Assembly: GCA_020637515.1 (NCBI GenBank) | Contig: JACKKG010000001.1 | Span: forward strand, 806,001 to 870,000 | DNA from: Rhodobacter sp. | Lineage (GTDB): Bacteria; Pseudomonadota; Alphaproteobacteria; Rhodobacterales; Rhodobacteraceae | Direction of reading: 5' to 3' | Length of the DNA: 64,000 nt | Shown: positions 1 to 8,384 of the stretch, one piece after another | Layout: each line of letters begins with the position of its first letter | How positions within the stretch are numbered: the stretch's first letter is position 1 | Position numbers and translations under genes: made by a program | Notes under the pieces: model-generated | What the model was told of the DNA's origin: nothing | The model's input: the letters and a program-made list of their open reading frames with translations, nothing else | Databases searched by the model: none

Positions 1-261
1 CGCCCAGAATTCGTTGTCGGCGCGGGTCGAAGACATGCGCACCGCCTGGGCCTCGTCCGGGTTGGTGAAGAAACGTGCCGCGCGGCGCTGTTCGGATCGG
101 GTCAGCGTATGGTCGGCAGCGGCATCGATGCAGCGGCACAACTGGCGGCTGGACTGCGGCCGATCCGATCGATTGCAGGCGGTTTCGATCGGGCCGGCCA
201 TCGCCGCAACGGGGGCCAGCGTCGTCAACGCAAGGGCGGCGGCGATCATCAGGTGTTTCAT
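1..261 (-). CDS. Secreted cysteine-containing protein, partial (C-terminus outside window)
   Basis: The gene is cut by the left edge; 87 codons are visible from an ATG at 261. Residues 1-22 form a clear Sec signal peptide (MKHL, a hydrophobic Ala/Leu core, then AMA before GPIE). The mature part has Cys29, Cys42 and Cys44 in a CNRSD...LCRC pattern, followed by a stretch rich in Thr, Arg and Phe. Small secreted proteins with this pattern are common in Rhodobacteraceae and are often labelled arginine transporter in databases without support; I see no transporter feature. It is divergent from the GMC oxidoreductase across an AT-rich 206-base gap. Function unknown. Confidence 0.75.
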   Translation of the reverse strand, partial: MKHLMIAAALALTTLAPVAAMAGPIETACNRSDRPQSSRQLCRCIDAAADHTLTRSEQRRAARFFTNPDEAQAVRMSSTRADNEFWA

Positions 262-467
262 GTCTGCCTCGATCCAAAGGTCGTGCGACTCTTGCCGAGT
301 CGTCTTAACAATCCGTTATAAACTGTCGTTATTGTTACCAAAAATGACCAGAGACCTCAACCGCTAGGGCTGGTATCGGCGGATTTCCCCGCCGCAACAT
401 CCTGCCCGCGGCCATTGCGCCCGAATCGCGCTGCCCCTAACGTGACGGGGCAGCATCGGGGGCTCTG

Positions 468-2045
468 ATGGCGGATTGGGACTATATCATCGTCGGCGCG
501 GGCAGCGCGGGGTCGCTTCTGGCGAACCGCTTGAGCGAACGCCACCGGGTTCTGTTGCTTGAGGCCGGGGGGCGCGACAACTACATCTGGGTGCATGTGC
601 CCGTCGGGTATCTCTATTGCATCGACAATCCCCGCACCGACTGGCGCCTGCGCACCGCGGCCGAGCCGGGGCTGAACGGCCGCAGCCTGCTCTATCCCCG
701 GGGCAAGGTGCTGGGCGGGTGCAGTTCGATCAACGGGATGCTCTATCTGCGCGGGCAGGCGGCGGATTACGATCAGTGGCGCCAGATGGGCAACACCGGA
801 TGGGGCTGGGACGATGTGCTGCCCTATTTCAAGAAACACGAGGATTACGCCGCCGGAGACCCGGGCGACATGCACGGCACCGGCGGCGAGTGGCGGGTCG
901 AAAACCAGCGCCTGCGCTGGCAGATTCTGGATGACTGGGCGCGCGCCGCGCAGGAAACCGGAATTCCCGCGACGCAGGATTTCAACACCGGCGACAACGA
1001 GGGCGTGGCCTATTTCAAGGTGAACCAGCGCAAGGGTTGGCGCTGGAATACCGCAAAGGCGTTTCTGCGCCCGGCCCGCGCCCGAATCGAGGTGCACACG
1101 AACGCCCACGCTACCGGCCTGATCCTTGATGGCAACCGTTGCACCGGCGTGCGCTATCTGCGCGACGGTCAACCGACCGAAGCCCGCGCCAACGCCGAGG
1201 TGATCCTGACCGCGGGGTCCGTCGGTTCGACCCAGTTGCTGCAACTGGCGGGGATCGGCCCGGCCGACCGCCTGCGCCAACTGGGAATCGCGCCGCTCCA
1301 CGACTGCGACGCGGGCGAAAACCTGCAAGACCACCTGCAACTGCGCCTGGCCTTCAAGGTGACGGGCGCGCGCACGCTGAACACGATGGCCAACAGTCTG
1401 TTCGGAAAGGCCCGGATCGCAGCCGAATATGCGCTGTTCCGCTCGGGACCGATGTCGATGTCGCCCAGCCAACTGGGGGCCTTTGCACGCTCGGGCCCGG
1501 GGGTCGAACGGGCCGATCTGGAATACCATGTGCAGCCACTCAGCCTCGAGGCCTTTGGTCAGCCGCCCCACGACTTTCCGGCCGTCACGGCCTCGGTCTG
1601 TCATCTCAGGCCGGATAGCCGGGGGTCGATCCGCGTGACCACCCGCGATCCGATGACCCCACCGGAAATCGCGCCGAACTACCTGTCGGCCGAAACCGAC
1701 AAGCACGTCGCCGCCAACGCGATCCGGCTGACCCGGCGGATCATGGCGGCGCCGGCCCTGGCGAAATACCGGCCGCAGGAATTCAAACCCGGCCCCGCGC
1801 TGCAAACCGAGGCCGAGCTGATCCGCGCCGCCGGCGACATCGGCACGACGATCTTTCACCCCGTCGGCACCTGCCGCATGGGCACCGATCCGCGCGCCGT
1901 GGTGACGCCGGATCTGCGCGTGAACGGCGTGCGCGGGCTCAGGGTGGCCGATGCCTCGATCATGCCGACGATTCCGTCGGGCAACACCAACTCGCCGACC
2001 ATCATGATCGCGGAAAAGGCCGCGGCGATGATTCTGGGCGGCTAA
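468..2045 (+). CDS. GMC family FAD-dependent oxidoreductase (choline/alcohol dehydrogenase type)
   Basis: 525 residues, the usual length of the glucose-methanol-choline family. The N-terminus carries the FAD dinucleotide fold VGAGSAGS (residues 9-16) and an acidic end of strand two in LLLEAGG. The first GMC signature lies near residues 80-95 (GKVLGGCSSING), and the second is the GSVGSTQLLQLAGIGP stretch near 245-260. The C-terminal HPVGTCRMG and NTNSPT stretches contain the conserved active-site His and Asn region. It oxidises an alcohol group, with flavin as acceptor; the substrate cannot be read, since choline dehydrogenases, PEG dehydrogenases and other alcohol dehydrogenases share these motifs. 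No signal peptide, so it is cytoplasmic. The ATG at 468 gives the family N-terminus directly at the FAD fold. DUF3775 follows 60 bases downstream on the same strand. Confidence 0.92.
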   Translation: MADWDYIIVGAGSAGSLLANRLSERHRVLLLEAGGRDNYIWVHVPVGYLYCIDNPRTDWRLRTAAEPGLNGRSLLYPRGKVLGGCSSINGMLYLRGQAADYDQWRQMGNTGWGWDDVLPYFKKHEDYAAGDPGDMHGTGGEWRVENQRLRWQILDDWARAAQETGIPATQDFNTGDNEGVAYFKVNQRKGWRWNTAKAFLRPARARIEVHTNAHATGLILDGNRCTGVRYLRDGQPTEARANAEVILTAGSVGSTQLLQLAGIGPADRLRQLGIAPLHDCDAGENLQDHLQLRLAFKVTGARTLNTMANSLFGKARIAAEYALFRSGPMSMSPSQLGAFARSGPGVERADLEYHVQPLSLEAFGQPPHDFPAVTASVCHLRPDSRGSIRVTTRDPMTPPEIAPNYLSAETDKHVAANAIRLTRRIMAAPALAKYRPQEFKPGPALQTEAELIRAAGDIGTTIFHPVGTCRMGTDPRAVVTPDLRVNGVRGLRVADASIMPTIPSGNTNSPTIMIAEKAAAMILGG

Positions 2046-2105
2046 CACGACCCCTTGCACGCCGCCGCGCCCCGGGCGATGCTTGCCCCAGACAGGAGAT
2101 GCGCC

Positions 2106-2429
2106 ATGACGCCCGACATCAGTATCAAGAAGGTGGTCCACATCATCTTTCAGGCGCGCGAATCCGGGCGCCCGGGCGAATTGCACGCCTTCATCGACGC
2201 GCTGAACGACGATGAAAAGGCCAACCTGGTGGCGATTGCTTGGGTCGGCCGCGGCGCCTTCGAACCCGAGGATTTCGCCGAGGCCCTGGAAACCGCCTTT
2301 GCCGAGGCGACCACCCCGACGGCGGATTACCTGATGGGCATGCCGCACCTGTCCGAGAACCTGGAAGCGGGCCTTGAAGCCCTCGAAATCGACGTCACCG
2401 AAGCCGAGGAAGACTTTTACGACCGTTGA
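2106..2429 (+). CDS. DUF3775 domain protein
   Basis: 107 residues from an ATG at 2106, chosen because AGGAGA lies a few bases upstream; in-frame codons further upstream have no ribosome site. The protein is small, acidic and soluble, with the KKVVHIIFQARESGRPGE start and an acidic tail (TEAEEDFYDR) that are typical of DUF3775, a domain of unknown function found mainly in alphaproteobacteria. No catalytic motif is visible. It sits 60 bases after the GMC oxidoreductase and may be cotranscribed with it, but nothing ties the two in function. Confidence 0.8.
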   Translation: MTPDISIKKVVHIIFQARESGRPGELHAFIDALNDDEKANLVAIAWVGRGAFEPEDFAEALETAFAEATTPTADYLMGMPHLSENLEAGLEALEIDVTEAEEDFYDR

Positions 2430-2505
2430 CAGGCCCGTCTGGCCAGGCCACCCCTTGCGGCATGCCGGCAAGCGGACCGGGCGGGTGAAGCGCCTGTCAA
2501 CCCGC

Positions 2506-2576
2506 CCTTCTTTGTGCGGCAAATATCCCGGGGGTGAGCCGCGCCAGCGGCGAGGGGGCTGGCCCCCTGCGCCGGT
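2506..2576 (-). repeat. Dispersed intergenic hairpin-ATATTT repeat, copy 1
   Basis: Read on the minus strand this is a GC hairpin (GGGGGCCAGCCCCC), a GC-rich stretch, CCCCCGGGATATTT and then GCACAAAGAAGGG. Copy 2 at 30204-30296 has the same order of parts with nearly the same ending. It lies between convergent DUF3775 and fahA, so it probably also ends transcription. Confidence 0.7.
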
Positions 2577-2579
2577 GGG

Positions 2580-3836
2580 TCAGCGCGCGTAGGGATCGGC
2601 CAGGGCCGGCAGGATCGTGCCGCTGCAATCGCCAAAGCCGATGGTATAGCCGTCGCCACGGCACTGGCCTTTCAGCGTCAGGCGGTCGCCGTCCTCCAGA
2701 AAGCTGCGCGTCTGTCCGCCCGGCAGGGAAAGCGGCTCTTGCCCGCCCCAACTGAGTTCGAGCAGCGATCCGCGCGAGTCCTTGACCGGCCCCGAGATGG
2801 TGCCAGACCCCAGCAGATCCCCGACCCGCATCGCGCACCCCGACGTGGTGTGGTGCGCCAGTTGCTGCGCGGCCGAATAATACATTTCCCGGTAGTTGGT
2901 GCGCGAAATGACGCTGGGCGCGGCGCCCTGCGGCGCCAGTTCGACATCGAGCGCGATGTCATACAGCATTGGGCCCGGTTCCTGCAAATAGGGCAGCAGG
3001 GGCTGTTCGCGATCGGGCGCGGCGGTGCGGAAGGGTTCCAGCGCCGCCTTGGTGACGATCCAGGGCGAAATGGTGGTGGCCGTCGCCTTTGACTGGAACG
3101 GGCCCAGCGGCACATATTCCCACGCCTGGATATCGCGCGCCGACCAGTCGTTCAGCAAGACATAGCCAAAGATCATCGCGTCGGCTTCCGCCACCGTCAC
3201 CGGCCCGCTCGAGGGCTGGCCGACCACCGCGCCCATCTCCAGCTCCAGGTCGAAACGGGCACAAGGCGCCCAGCGCGGCGCGGCATCCTGCGGGCCCTTC
3301 AACTGACCCCAGGGGCGGCGCACGTCCGTGCCCGACACGACCACCGACGAAGCCCGGCCGTTGTAGCCGATCGGGATATGCAACCAGTTGGGCGGCAGCG
3401 CGTTCTCGGGGCCGCGGAACATGGTGCCGACGTTGAACGCGTGGTTCCGGCCGGCATAGAAATCGGTGTATTCACTGACCGTGAACGGCATGTGCAGCGT
3501 CACGCCGGCCAGCGCGTGCAGATAGGGTTCGACCTGGTCGCGGGTGTCGCTGCCCTGGGCCAGGTGGCCGATGAGCTGGCGGCGCAGCTTGTCCCAGACC
3601 GCGGGGCCCGCGGCCATCAGCGGGTTCCACGCGGGGGTGTTCAACAGGGGCGTGTCGGCGGGTGCCAGAAGCCCGGCCTTTTCCATGCCGGCCAGATCCA
3701 GCACGAAATCGCCGATCGCCACGCCACAGCGCGCCGAAAGCGCCGGGGTCGAAAAGACGCCGCAGGGCAGGTTGTTCAGGGGAAACGGACAGGTGGGGTC
3801 GTTGGCGGTTTCGACCCAGGAGCGAATGAGCGACAT
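2580..3836 (-). CDS. fahA: Fumarylacetoacetase
   Basis: 418 residues, full length for fumarylacetoacetate hydrolase, which splits fumarylacetoacetate to fumarate and acetoacetate, the last step of tyrosine and homogentisate breakdown. The N-terminal SH3-like domain starts SLIRSWVETANDP and FPLNNLPCGVF. The C-terminal FAH domain shows the acidic metal ligands in LELEMG, the LLNDWSARDIQAWEY motif and GSGTISGP. The ATG at 3836 is preceded by AGGAGA and matches the usual start; a longer frame to 3890 has no support. It lies 60 bases after hmgA on the same strand, so hmgA-fahA form an operon. A maleylacetoacetate isomerase gene is not in the cluster and must be elsewhere or be replaced by glutathione-dependent isomerisation. 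Confidence 0.96.
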   Translation of the reverse strand: MSLIRSWVETANDPTCPFPLNNLPCGVFSTPALSARCGVAIGDFVLDLAGMEKAGLLAPADTPLLNTPAWNPLMAAGPAVWDKLRRQLIGHLAQGSDTRDQVEPYLHALAGVTLHMPFTVSEYTDFYAGRNHAFNVGTMFRGPENALPPNWLHIPIGYNGRASSVVVSGTDVRRPWGQLKGPQDAAPRWAPCARFDLELEMGAVVGQPSSGPVTVAEADAMIFGYVLLNDWSARDIQAWEYVPLGPFQSKATATTISPWIVTKAALEPFRTAAPDREQPLLPYLQEPGPMLYDIALDVELAPQGAAPSVISRTNYREMYYSAAQQLAHHTTSGCAMRVGDLLGSGTISGPVKDSRGSLLELSWGGQEPLSLPGGQTRSFLEDGDRLTLKGQCRGDGYTIGFGDCSGTILPALADPYAR

Positions 3837-3895
3837 GGAATCTCCTGCGGGTTGGGCGGCGACGGACGGGCAACAGGGCCCGTCCGGCAAAGATC

Positions 3896-5266
3896 TCAGT
3901 CCTTGATACCGGGTGTGCCGTCGAATTTCTTCTCAAGCGTGGTCCAGCATTCCAGGTAATCGTCCTGCAAGGGCGCGGTTTCGGCGGCCCATTGGGTCAG
4001 GTGCTGCGGAAAGCGCGTTTCAAACATGAACGACATGGTGTTGTCCAACAGATGCGGCTTCAGATCCGCGTTGGACGCCCCTTCAAAGGCGTCGCGGTCC
4101 GGCCCGTGCGGCAACATGCAGTTGTGCAGGCTCAGCCCGCCCGGCAGAAAGCCCTGCGGCTTGGCGTCATACTGGCCATAGATGTTGCCCATCAGCTCGG
4201 ACATGATGTTCTTGTGATACCACGGCGGGCGGAAGGTGTGATCGGCCACCATCCAGCGTTCGCGGAACAACACGAAGTCGATGTTGGCCGTGCCCTCCTG
4301 CCCCGAGGGCGCCGTCAGCACCGTGAAGATCGACGGGTCGGGGTGGTCGAACAGGATCGCGCCCACCGGCGAATAGGTGCGCAGGTCGTATTTCACCGGG
4401 CAATAGTTGCCGTGCCAGGCCACCACGTCCAGCGGCGAGTGGTCGATCCGCGTCTCGTGGAACTGGCCGCACCACTTGATGACCACGCGCGAGGGTGCCT
4501 CGCGGTCCTCGAACGCGGCGACCGGCGTCTTGAAGTCGCGCGGATTGGCCATGCAGTTGGCGCCGATCGGCCCGCGCGACGGCAGGTCGAATTTCTGGCC
4601 GTAATTCTCGCACACAAAGCCCCGGCAGGGCCCCTCCAGAACCTCGACCCGATACACCAGGCCGCGCGGCAGGATGGCGATTTCCTTGGGCTCCAGGTCG
4701 ATCACGCCCATTTCGGTGCAGAACCGCAGGCGCCCCTCTTGCGGCACGACCAGCAACTCACTGTCGGCCGAAAAGAAGTATTCGTCCACCATCGACGCGG
4801 TCACCAGGTAGACATGGCTGGCCATGCCGACCTGCGTGTTCACGTCGCCGGCGGTGGTCACGGTGCGCATTCCGGTGATCCAGCTCAGGCTTTCGCCGAC
4901 GCCCGGCATCGGGATCGGGTCCCAGCGATACTGGCCCAGGCTGATGACGTCGGGCAGCACATGCGGGGCCGATTTCCAGCCGTCCACGGCGATCTTGCGG
5001 AACCGGCCGGTGTGCTTGACCGACGGGCGGATGCGGTAGCACCAGGTGCGTTCGTTCTGGCCGCGCGGCGCGGTAAAGGCGGTGCCCGAAAGCTGTTCGG
5101 CATAGAGACCGTAGTTGCATTTCTGCGGGCTGTTCTGACCTTGGGGCAGGGCGCCGGGCAGGGCCTCGGTTTCGAAATCGTTGCCGAAGCCGGGCATGTA
5201 GCCGTCATGCGGACCACCGGCCGAAGGGGCGCGGGTCATGCCGTCGGGAAGGGAAGGGTTGGTCAT
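3896..5266 (-). CDS. hmgA: Homogentisate 1,2-dioxygenase
   Basis: 456 residues. It opens the ring of homogentisate to maleylacetoacetate with Fe(II) and O2. The N-terminus (GYMPGFGNDFETEALPGALP) and the metal-site stretches RPPWYHKNIMSE and HNCMLPHGPD are diagnostic. The ATG at 5266 follows AGGAAA; upstream in-frame codons run into the promoter. It is first in the hmgA-fahA operon and divergent from a MarR-type regulator 145 bases away, the usual arrangement of a pathway controlled by an aromatic-acid-sensing repressor. Confidence 0.97.
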   Translation of the reverse strand: MTNPSLPDGMTRAPSAGGPHDGYMPGFGNDFETEALPGALPQGQNSPQKCNYGLYAEQLSGTAFTAPRGQNERTWCYRIRPSVKHTGRFRKIAVDGWKSAPHVLPDVISLGQYRWDPIPMPGVGESLSWITGMRTVTTAGDVNTQVGMASHVYLVTASMVDEYFFSADSELLVVPQEGRLRFCTEMGVIDLEPKEIAILPRGLVYRVEVLEGPCRGFVCENYGQKFDLPSRGPIGANCMANPRDFKTPVAAFEDREAPSRVVIKWCGQFHETRIDHSPLDVVAWHGNYCPVKYDLRTYSPVGAILFDHPDPSIFTVLTAPSGQEGTANIDFVLFRERWMVADHTFRPPWYHKNIMSELMGNIYGQYDAKPQGFLPGGLSLHNCMLPHGPDRDAFEGASNADLKPHLLDNTMSFMFETRFPQHLTQWAAETAPLQDDYLECWTTLEKKFDGTPGIKD

Positions 5267-5313
5267 GGGGTTTCCTGTTCGCTCAGGATAATCGTCATCT
5301 CTCGTATCACTTA

Positions 5314-5338
5314 ACATTTATTGCAGTTGCAACAATGT
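5314..5338. promoter_or_regulatory. Candidate MarR operator between hmgA and its regulator
   Basis: The core is a 12-base inverted repeat TTGCA-GT-TGCAA (5321-5332), widened by ACATT on the left and AATGT on the right, giving a near-palindrome of 25 bases in an AT-rich island. A TTGACA-like -35 for hmgA reads on the minus strand at 5341-5336, so the palindrome would sit in the hmgA promoter spacer. MarR proteins bind such sites as dimers. Inferred, not tested. Confidence 0.55.
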
Positions 5339-5410
5339 CAAGGGCCGAGCGCCTTGCCGTTGCTTTCGACGCTGCTTTGTGGTCGGCTCGCCGGACGCTT
5401 GGAGACGCCC

Positions 5411-5848
5411 ATGACCGACGCCCCCGATTTCGACCTGAACACGTTTCTTCCCTACCGTATGAACGCGGCCGCCAGCCGGATCAGCCGTGCCTTTGCCGAC
5501 CGCTACCGCGAGGATTTCGGCATCACCATCCCCGAATGGCGGGTCCTGGTGCATTTGCATCATGCGGGCGACGTGTCGGTGCGCGACATCGAATCACGGG
5601 TGGACATGGAAAAGTCCAAGGTCAGCCGCGCCGCCTCGCGGCTCGAGGCGGCGGGCTATGTCAGCAAGGCGGTGAACGATCAGGACCGCAGGCTTCTGGC
5701 GCTGCGACTCACCGATTCGGGGCACGATCTGGTCGCTCGGGTGCTGCCGGTGGCGATGCAGTATCAAGACGAGATGCTGGAACGTCTGGGACCGCTGGCA
5801 CCGGGCCTGACCGCCGCCCTGGACGTTCTGCTGACACCCGGGGATTAA
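5411..5848 (+). CDS. MarR family transcriptional regulator (likely HmgR-type)
   Basis: 145 residues with the MarR winged helix: helix-turn-helix around residues 50-85 (VSVRDIESRV, then MEKSKVSRAASRLEAAGYV) and the basic wing NDQDRRLLALRLT. The ATG at 5411 has GGAGA ten bases upstream; longer frames begin in the operator region. Divergent position from hmgA and the palindrome between them suggest it represses hmgA-fahA and itself and is released by an aromatic acid such as homogentisate. The ligand is inferred from context only. Its stop codon overlaps the convergent HD hydrolase gene. Confidence 0.9.
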   Translation: MTDAPDFDLNTFLPYRMNAAASRISRAFADRYREDFGITIPEWRVLVHLHHAGDVSVRDIESRVDMEKSKVSRAASRLEAAGYVSKAVNDQDRRLLALRLTDSGHDLVARVLPVAMQYQDEMLERLGPLAPGLTAALDVLLTPGD

Positions 5849-6450
5849 CGCCCGGGGGCCGCGTCCACCTGCGCCATCAACTGGGCGTGGCGGTCGATGA
5901 AGGCCGCGCGAACCTCGGCCGGGGGGCGGGGGGCGATGGTGACGCCGGCGGCCTGGGGCGTCGGACGGCCAAAGATCCGGTCGGCCTCGGCCTTGGAAAA
6001 GCCGGCGATCTGCGTCGCTTCCAGCCATGCGCTGACGATATCGGCTTTCTTGATGAGGGTCTTGATCGGTGTAGGCAGCACAGCGGGCAGGCCAAAACGG
6101 ATGTGAATCGCCGCCGTCAGCCGTTCGTCCAGCGCGCCGTAATCGGGCCCGACGGCGGCCTTCACCGGCGAGATCATGTCCCCGATGACGTATTCCGGCG
6201 CGTCATGCAGCAGCGCAGCCAGGCGCCAGCGCGGGGCCAGGCCCGGTTCCATCCGTCCAAGCAGCGATTCGACCAGCAGCGAATGCTCGGCCACCGAATA
6301 GGGCCAGTCGCCGGTGGTCTGACCGTTCCAGCGCGCGACAAAGGCCAGCCCGTGGGCGATATCCTGCAACTCGATATCAACGGGGGTCGGGTCCAGCAGG
6401 TCCAGCCTGCGCCCCGAGAGCATCCTCTGCCAGGCGCGCGCCTGCTTCAT
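5845..6450 (-). CDS. HD-domain hydrolase (YfbR/5'-deoxynucleotidase-like)
   Basis: 201 residues. Metal-binding HD motif: His in VAEHSLLV near residue 56, the HD pair in LLHDAPEYVIGD near 82-83, and a later Asp in KKADIVSAW. This order and the LLHDAPE motif fit the YfbR/HDDC2 group, which removes phosphate from 5'-deoxynucleotides, although assignment to a substrate by eye is not safe. Its last codons overlap the MarR gene stop by a few bases on the opposite strand. Confidence 0.8.
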   Translation of the reverse strand: MKQARAWQRMLSGRRLDLLDPTPVDIELQDIAHGLAFVARWNGQTTGDWPYSVAEHSLLVESLLGRMEPGLAPRWRLAALLHDAPEYVIGDMISPVKAAVGPDYGALDERLTAAIHIRFGLPAVLPTPIKTLIKKADIVSAWLEATQIAGFSKAEADRIFGRPTPQAAGVTIAPRPPAEVRAAFIDRHAQLMAQVDAAPGR

Positions 6451-6516
6451 CCGCTGTCCCCGTCCGGTTTCTCTGGCGTCGATACCGAAACACGAACCCG
6501 TGGTAAAGCGGGCGGT

Positions 6517-7122
6517 TCACAGCCCCGGTCTGGCCGGCAGCAGGGCGAGGATGGCCAGCGCCAGCCCGATCCCGCCGACGCCCAGCACCATCAAGGACCG
6601 GGACCAGCGGCGCGTTCGCCGGGCCGGCGGAGCGGCGTCGATGGGCCGCGGCGGCAGCGGGGTGGGCAGGTCGTCGTCCAGCCAGGCATCGGCCGACAGG
6701 ATACCGGATTTGGCCGGGGCCGGGGCCGGGGCACTGTCCGACGGCAGATCGGCGCGCATTCCGGCACCGTAAGGGGTGCGAATCGGCTTGTCGGTGCCGA
6801 TCTGTTCGACCGAGGCGATCAATCCCGCCAGGTCGATCCCCAGGGCACCGCCCGGCGGCGGGTCCGTCGGCACGGCGGGAATGTCGGCGTCTGCCAGAGT
6901 GTCCGGTGCCGCGTCAGGCCCCAGCAGGGATTGGGTGGCACGGGCGATTTGCAGGGCCGAGGCCCGCCGCCCGCTGCGCAGGCTGGGCCACCGACCCATC
7001 AGCTGAGCGCGCCGCAATGGCGGCCGCGGCGCGGTGTTGGGATTGCGCAAAATCCCGACCCGTGCCTGGCGGTCCTGGCGCGAGGGGCGCCGGCTGTCGG
7101 TTTCAAGCGTGGTGCTGGTCAC
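6517..7122 (-). CDS. Tail-anchored membrane protein of unknown function
   Basis: 201 residues from a GTG at 7122, chosen because AAGGGGG stands nine bases upstream; a longer frame to 7176 has no ribosome site. The protein has no recognised domain: a basic N-terminal third (RRPSRQDRQARVG), a Pro/Ala-rich acidic middle, then a basic stretch (RRTRRWSRS) and one membrane helix near residues 180-197 right at the C-terminus. This layout fits a tail-anchored protein with the bulk in the cytoplasm. It lies between the HD hydrolase and secB on the same strand. Confidence 0.65.
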   Translation of the reverse strand: MTSTTLETDSRRPSRQDRQARVGILRNPNTAPRPPLRRAQLMGRWPSLRSGRRASALQIARATQSLLGPDAAPDTLADADIPAVPTDPPPGGALGIDLAGLIASVEQIGTDKPIRTPYGAGMRADLPSDSAPAPAPAKSGILSADAWLDDDLPTPLPPRPIDAAPPARRTRRWSRSLMVLGVGGIGLALAILALLPARPGL

Positions 7123-7209
7123 GGGTGGCAACCCCCTTTGTCGGCACCCCGGCACCCGGGGCGGTTCCGCCAGCATCGCCCAGGGCCGTTAAGAAAGCGC
7201 AAACGCGAA

Positions 7210-7232
7210 CGGCCGGGCGCGGGGCCCGGCCG
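7210..7232 (-). terminator. Hairpin terminator after secB
   Basis: A 9-bp perfect stem (CGGCCGGGC / GCCCGGCCG) with a 5-base loop just downstream of secB; the minus strand continues TTCGCGTTT, a weak T-tail. Confidence 0.65.
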
Positions 7233-7254
7233 TCCGGCAATCGTGGGGGTCGCC

Positions 7255-7761
7255 TCAGGCGACGGGCGTGTTGCCCTGCTGACGCATCAGTTGCTGGCGA
7301 TACATCTGCATGAAGTCGATCATTTCCAGGTTCAGAGGCGGGAAGCCGCCGTCGCGCGTCACGTCCGAGATGATGCGTCGGGCATAGGGGAAGACGATGC
7401 GCGGGCATTCGATCAGCAGGAACGGATGCAGCTGGTCCTGCGGCAGGCCCTCGATCAGGAAGATCGCGCCGTATTCCAGTTCCGCCAGATACAGGGTCTG
7501 GTTGGTTTCCTTGGTCTTGGCTTCGACCTTGTATTTCGAGATCACCTCGAAATGGCCGTCCTGTTCGCGCTTTTTCGCGTCCAGGCTGACCTGCACCTGG
7601 ATGTCGGGCTGACCCGCAGGCAGGATGCCGGTGCCGCGCACGACGGCGTTTTCGAACGACAGGTCGCGCACGAACTGCGCCAGAACCTGGAATTTCACCT
7701 GCGGCTGCGCGCCGGGTTGCGCACCGGCCTGGGGCGCGGCTCCGTTGCCAGTCTCGGCCAT
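7255..7761 (-). CDS. secB: Protein-export chaperone SecB
   Basis: 168 residues. SecB keeps precursor proteins unfolded and hands them to SecA at the inner membrane. The body from VKFQVLAQFVRDLSFEN to FPYARRIISDVTRDGG and FPPLNLEMIDF is the conserved SecB core; the extra Gln/Ala/Pro-rich residues 5-20 are an alphaproteobacterial-type extension. The secB-fxsA-Tim44 neighbourhood is conserved in this family. GGAGAG lies just upstream of the ATG at 7761. Confidence 0.97.
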   Translation of the reverse strand: MAETGNGAAPQAGAQPGAQPQVKFQVLAQFVRDLSFENAVVRGTGILPAGQPDIQVQVSLDAKKREQDGHFEVISKYKVEAKTKETNQTLYLAELEYGAIFLIEGLPQDQLHPFLLIECPRIVFPYARRIISDVTRDGGFPPLNLEMIDFMQMYRQQLMRQQGNTPVA

Positions 7762-7831
7762 GACACTCTCCTGATGACTATGGGTCTGACGGCGTTCTAG
7801 CAGGAGGTTCCCGGCGCCTCAAGGACGGGCC

Positions 7832-8284
7832 TCACGGTCGGCGCGGTCGCTCGATGCGGTGATCGGTATCCAGGGGATCGCGCGCCGGATCGCGCACGCT
7901 GAACTCGCCTTCGACGACATCGTCCTGCCAGACCCGGGTCGTCACCGTGGCTCTGGCACCGATCAGCCGCACCAGCGCGCGTTGCAGGGGCGGCAGCAGC
8001 AGCAGCAGGCCCAGCGTGTCGGTCAGGAACCCCGGCAGGATCAGCAGAATCCCCGCCAGAACCCGGAACGCGCCCTGCGCCAGAAATGTGCCCGGGTCGA
8101 TCCTGAGACCGCCCTGCATCATCGCCAGCGCCCGCGCCTGCTGTCCGCGCAGGATGGTCACGCCCAGCATCGCGCCCAGCACAATCAGCAGCAACGTGGT
8201 GCCGACACCGATCTGCCCGCCGATGGCGATGAACAGCGCGATCTCGATCAACGGCAGGGCGACAAAGAGCAGCAGCAGGGGCAA
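7832..8284 (-). CDS. fxsA: FxsA family membrane protein
   Basis: About 150 residues with three to four hydrophobic segments: LLLLFVALPLIEIALFIAIG at the start, TTLLLIVLGAMLGVTILRGQ, and GILLILPGFLTDTLGLLLLLP. These are the FxsA hallmarks; in E. coli FxsA relieves F exclusion of phage T7. I chose a TTG at 8284 because AAGGGA precedes it by nine bases and the family starts right at the first helix; a GTG at 8332 would add 16 residues but has no ribosome site. Divergent from the Tim44-domain gene. Confidence 0.85.
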   Translation of the reverse strand: MPLLLLFVALPLIEIALFIAIGGQIGVGTTLLLIVLGAMLGVTILRGQQARALAMMQGGLRIDPGTFLAQGAFRVLAGILLILPGFLTDTLGLLLLLPPLQRALVRLIGARATVTTRVWQDDVVEGEFSVRDPARDPLDTDHRIERPRRP

Positions 8285-8384
8285 ACCGGAAAATCCCTTT
8301 GGGTGTTGTGGTGGACTTAGGCCTTCGCGCACCCTACATAGTCACCGATTGGTTGAAACCAAGCCCGAGTGCTTTGAGGAAACG

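Noticed and set aside
305..319. TTAA-N7-TTAT near a CtrA-type box upstream of the GMC gene
   Set aside because: One base off the TTAA-N7-TTAA consensus and no other support; too short to report as a site.
5335..7800. Very long open frame on the plus strand
   Set aside because: GC-rich shadow of hmgA-regulator, HD hydrolase, tail-anchored protein and secB, which have clear families on other frames; no ribosome site or domain in the long frame.
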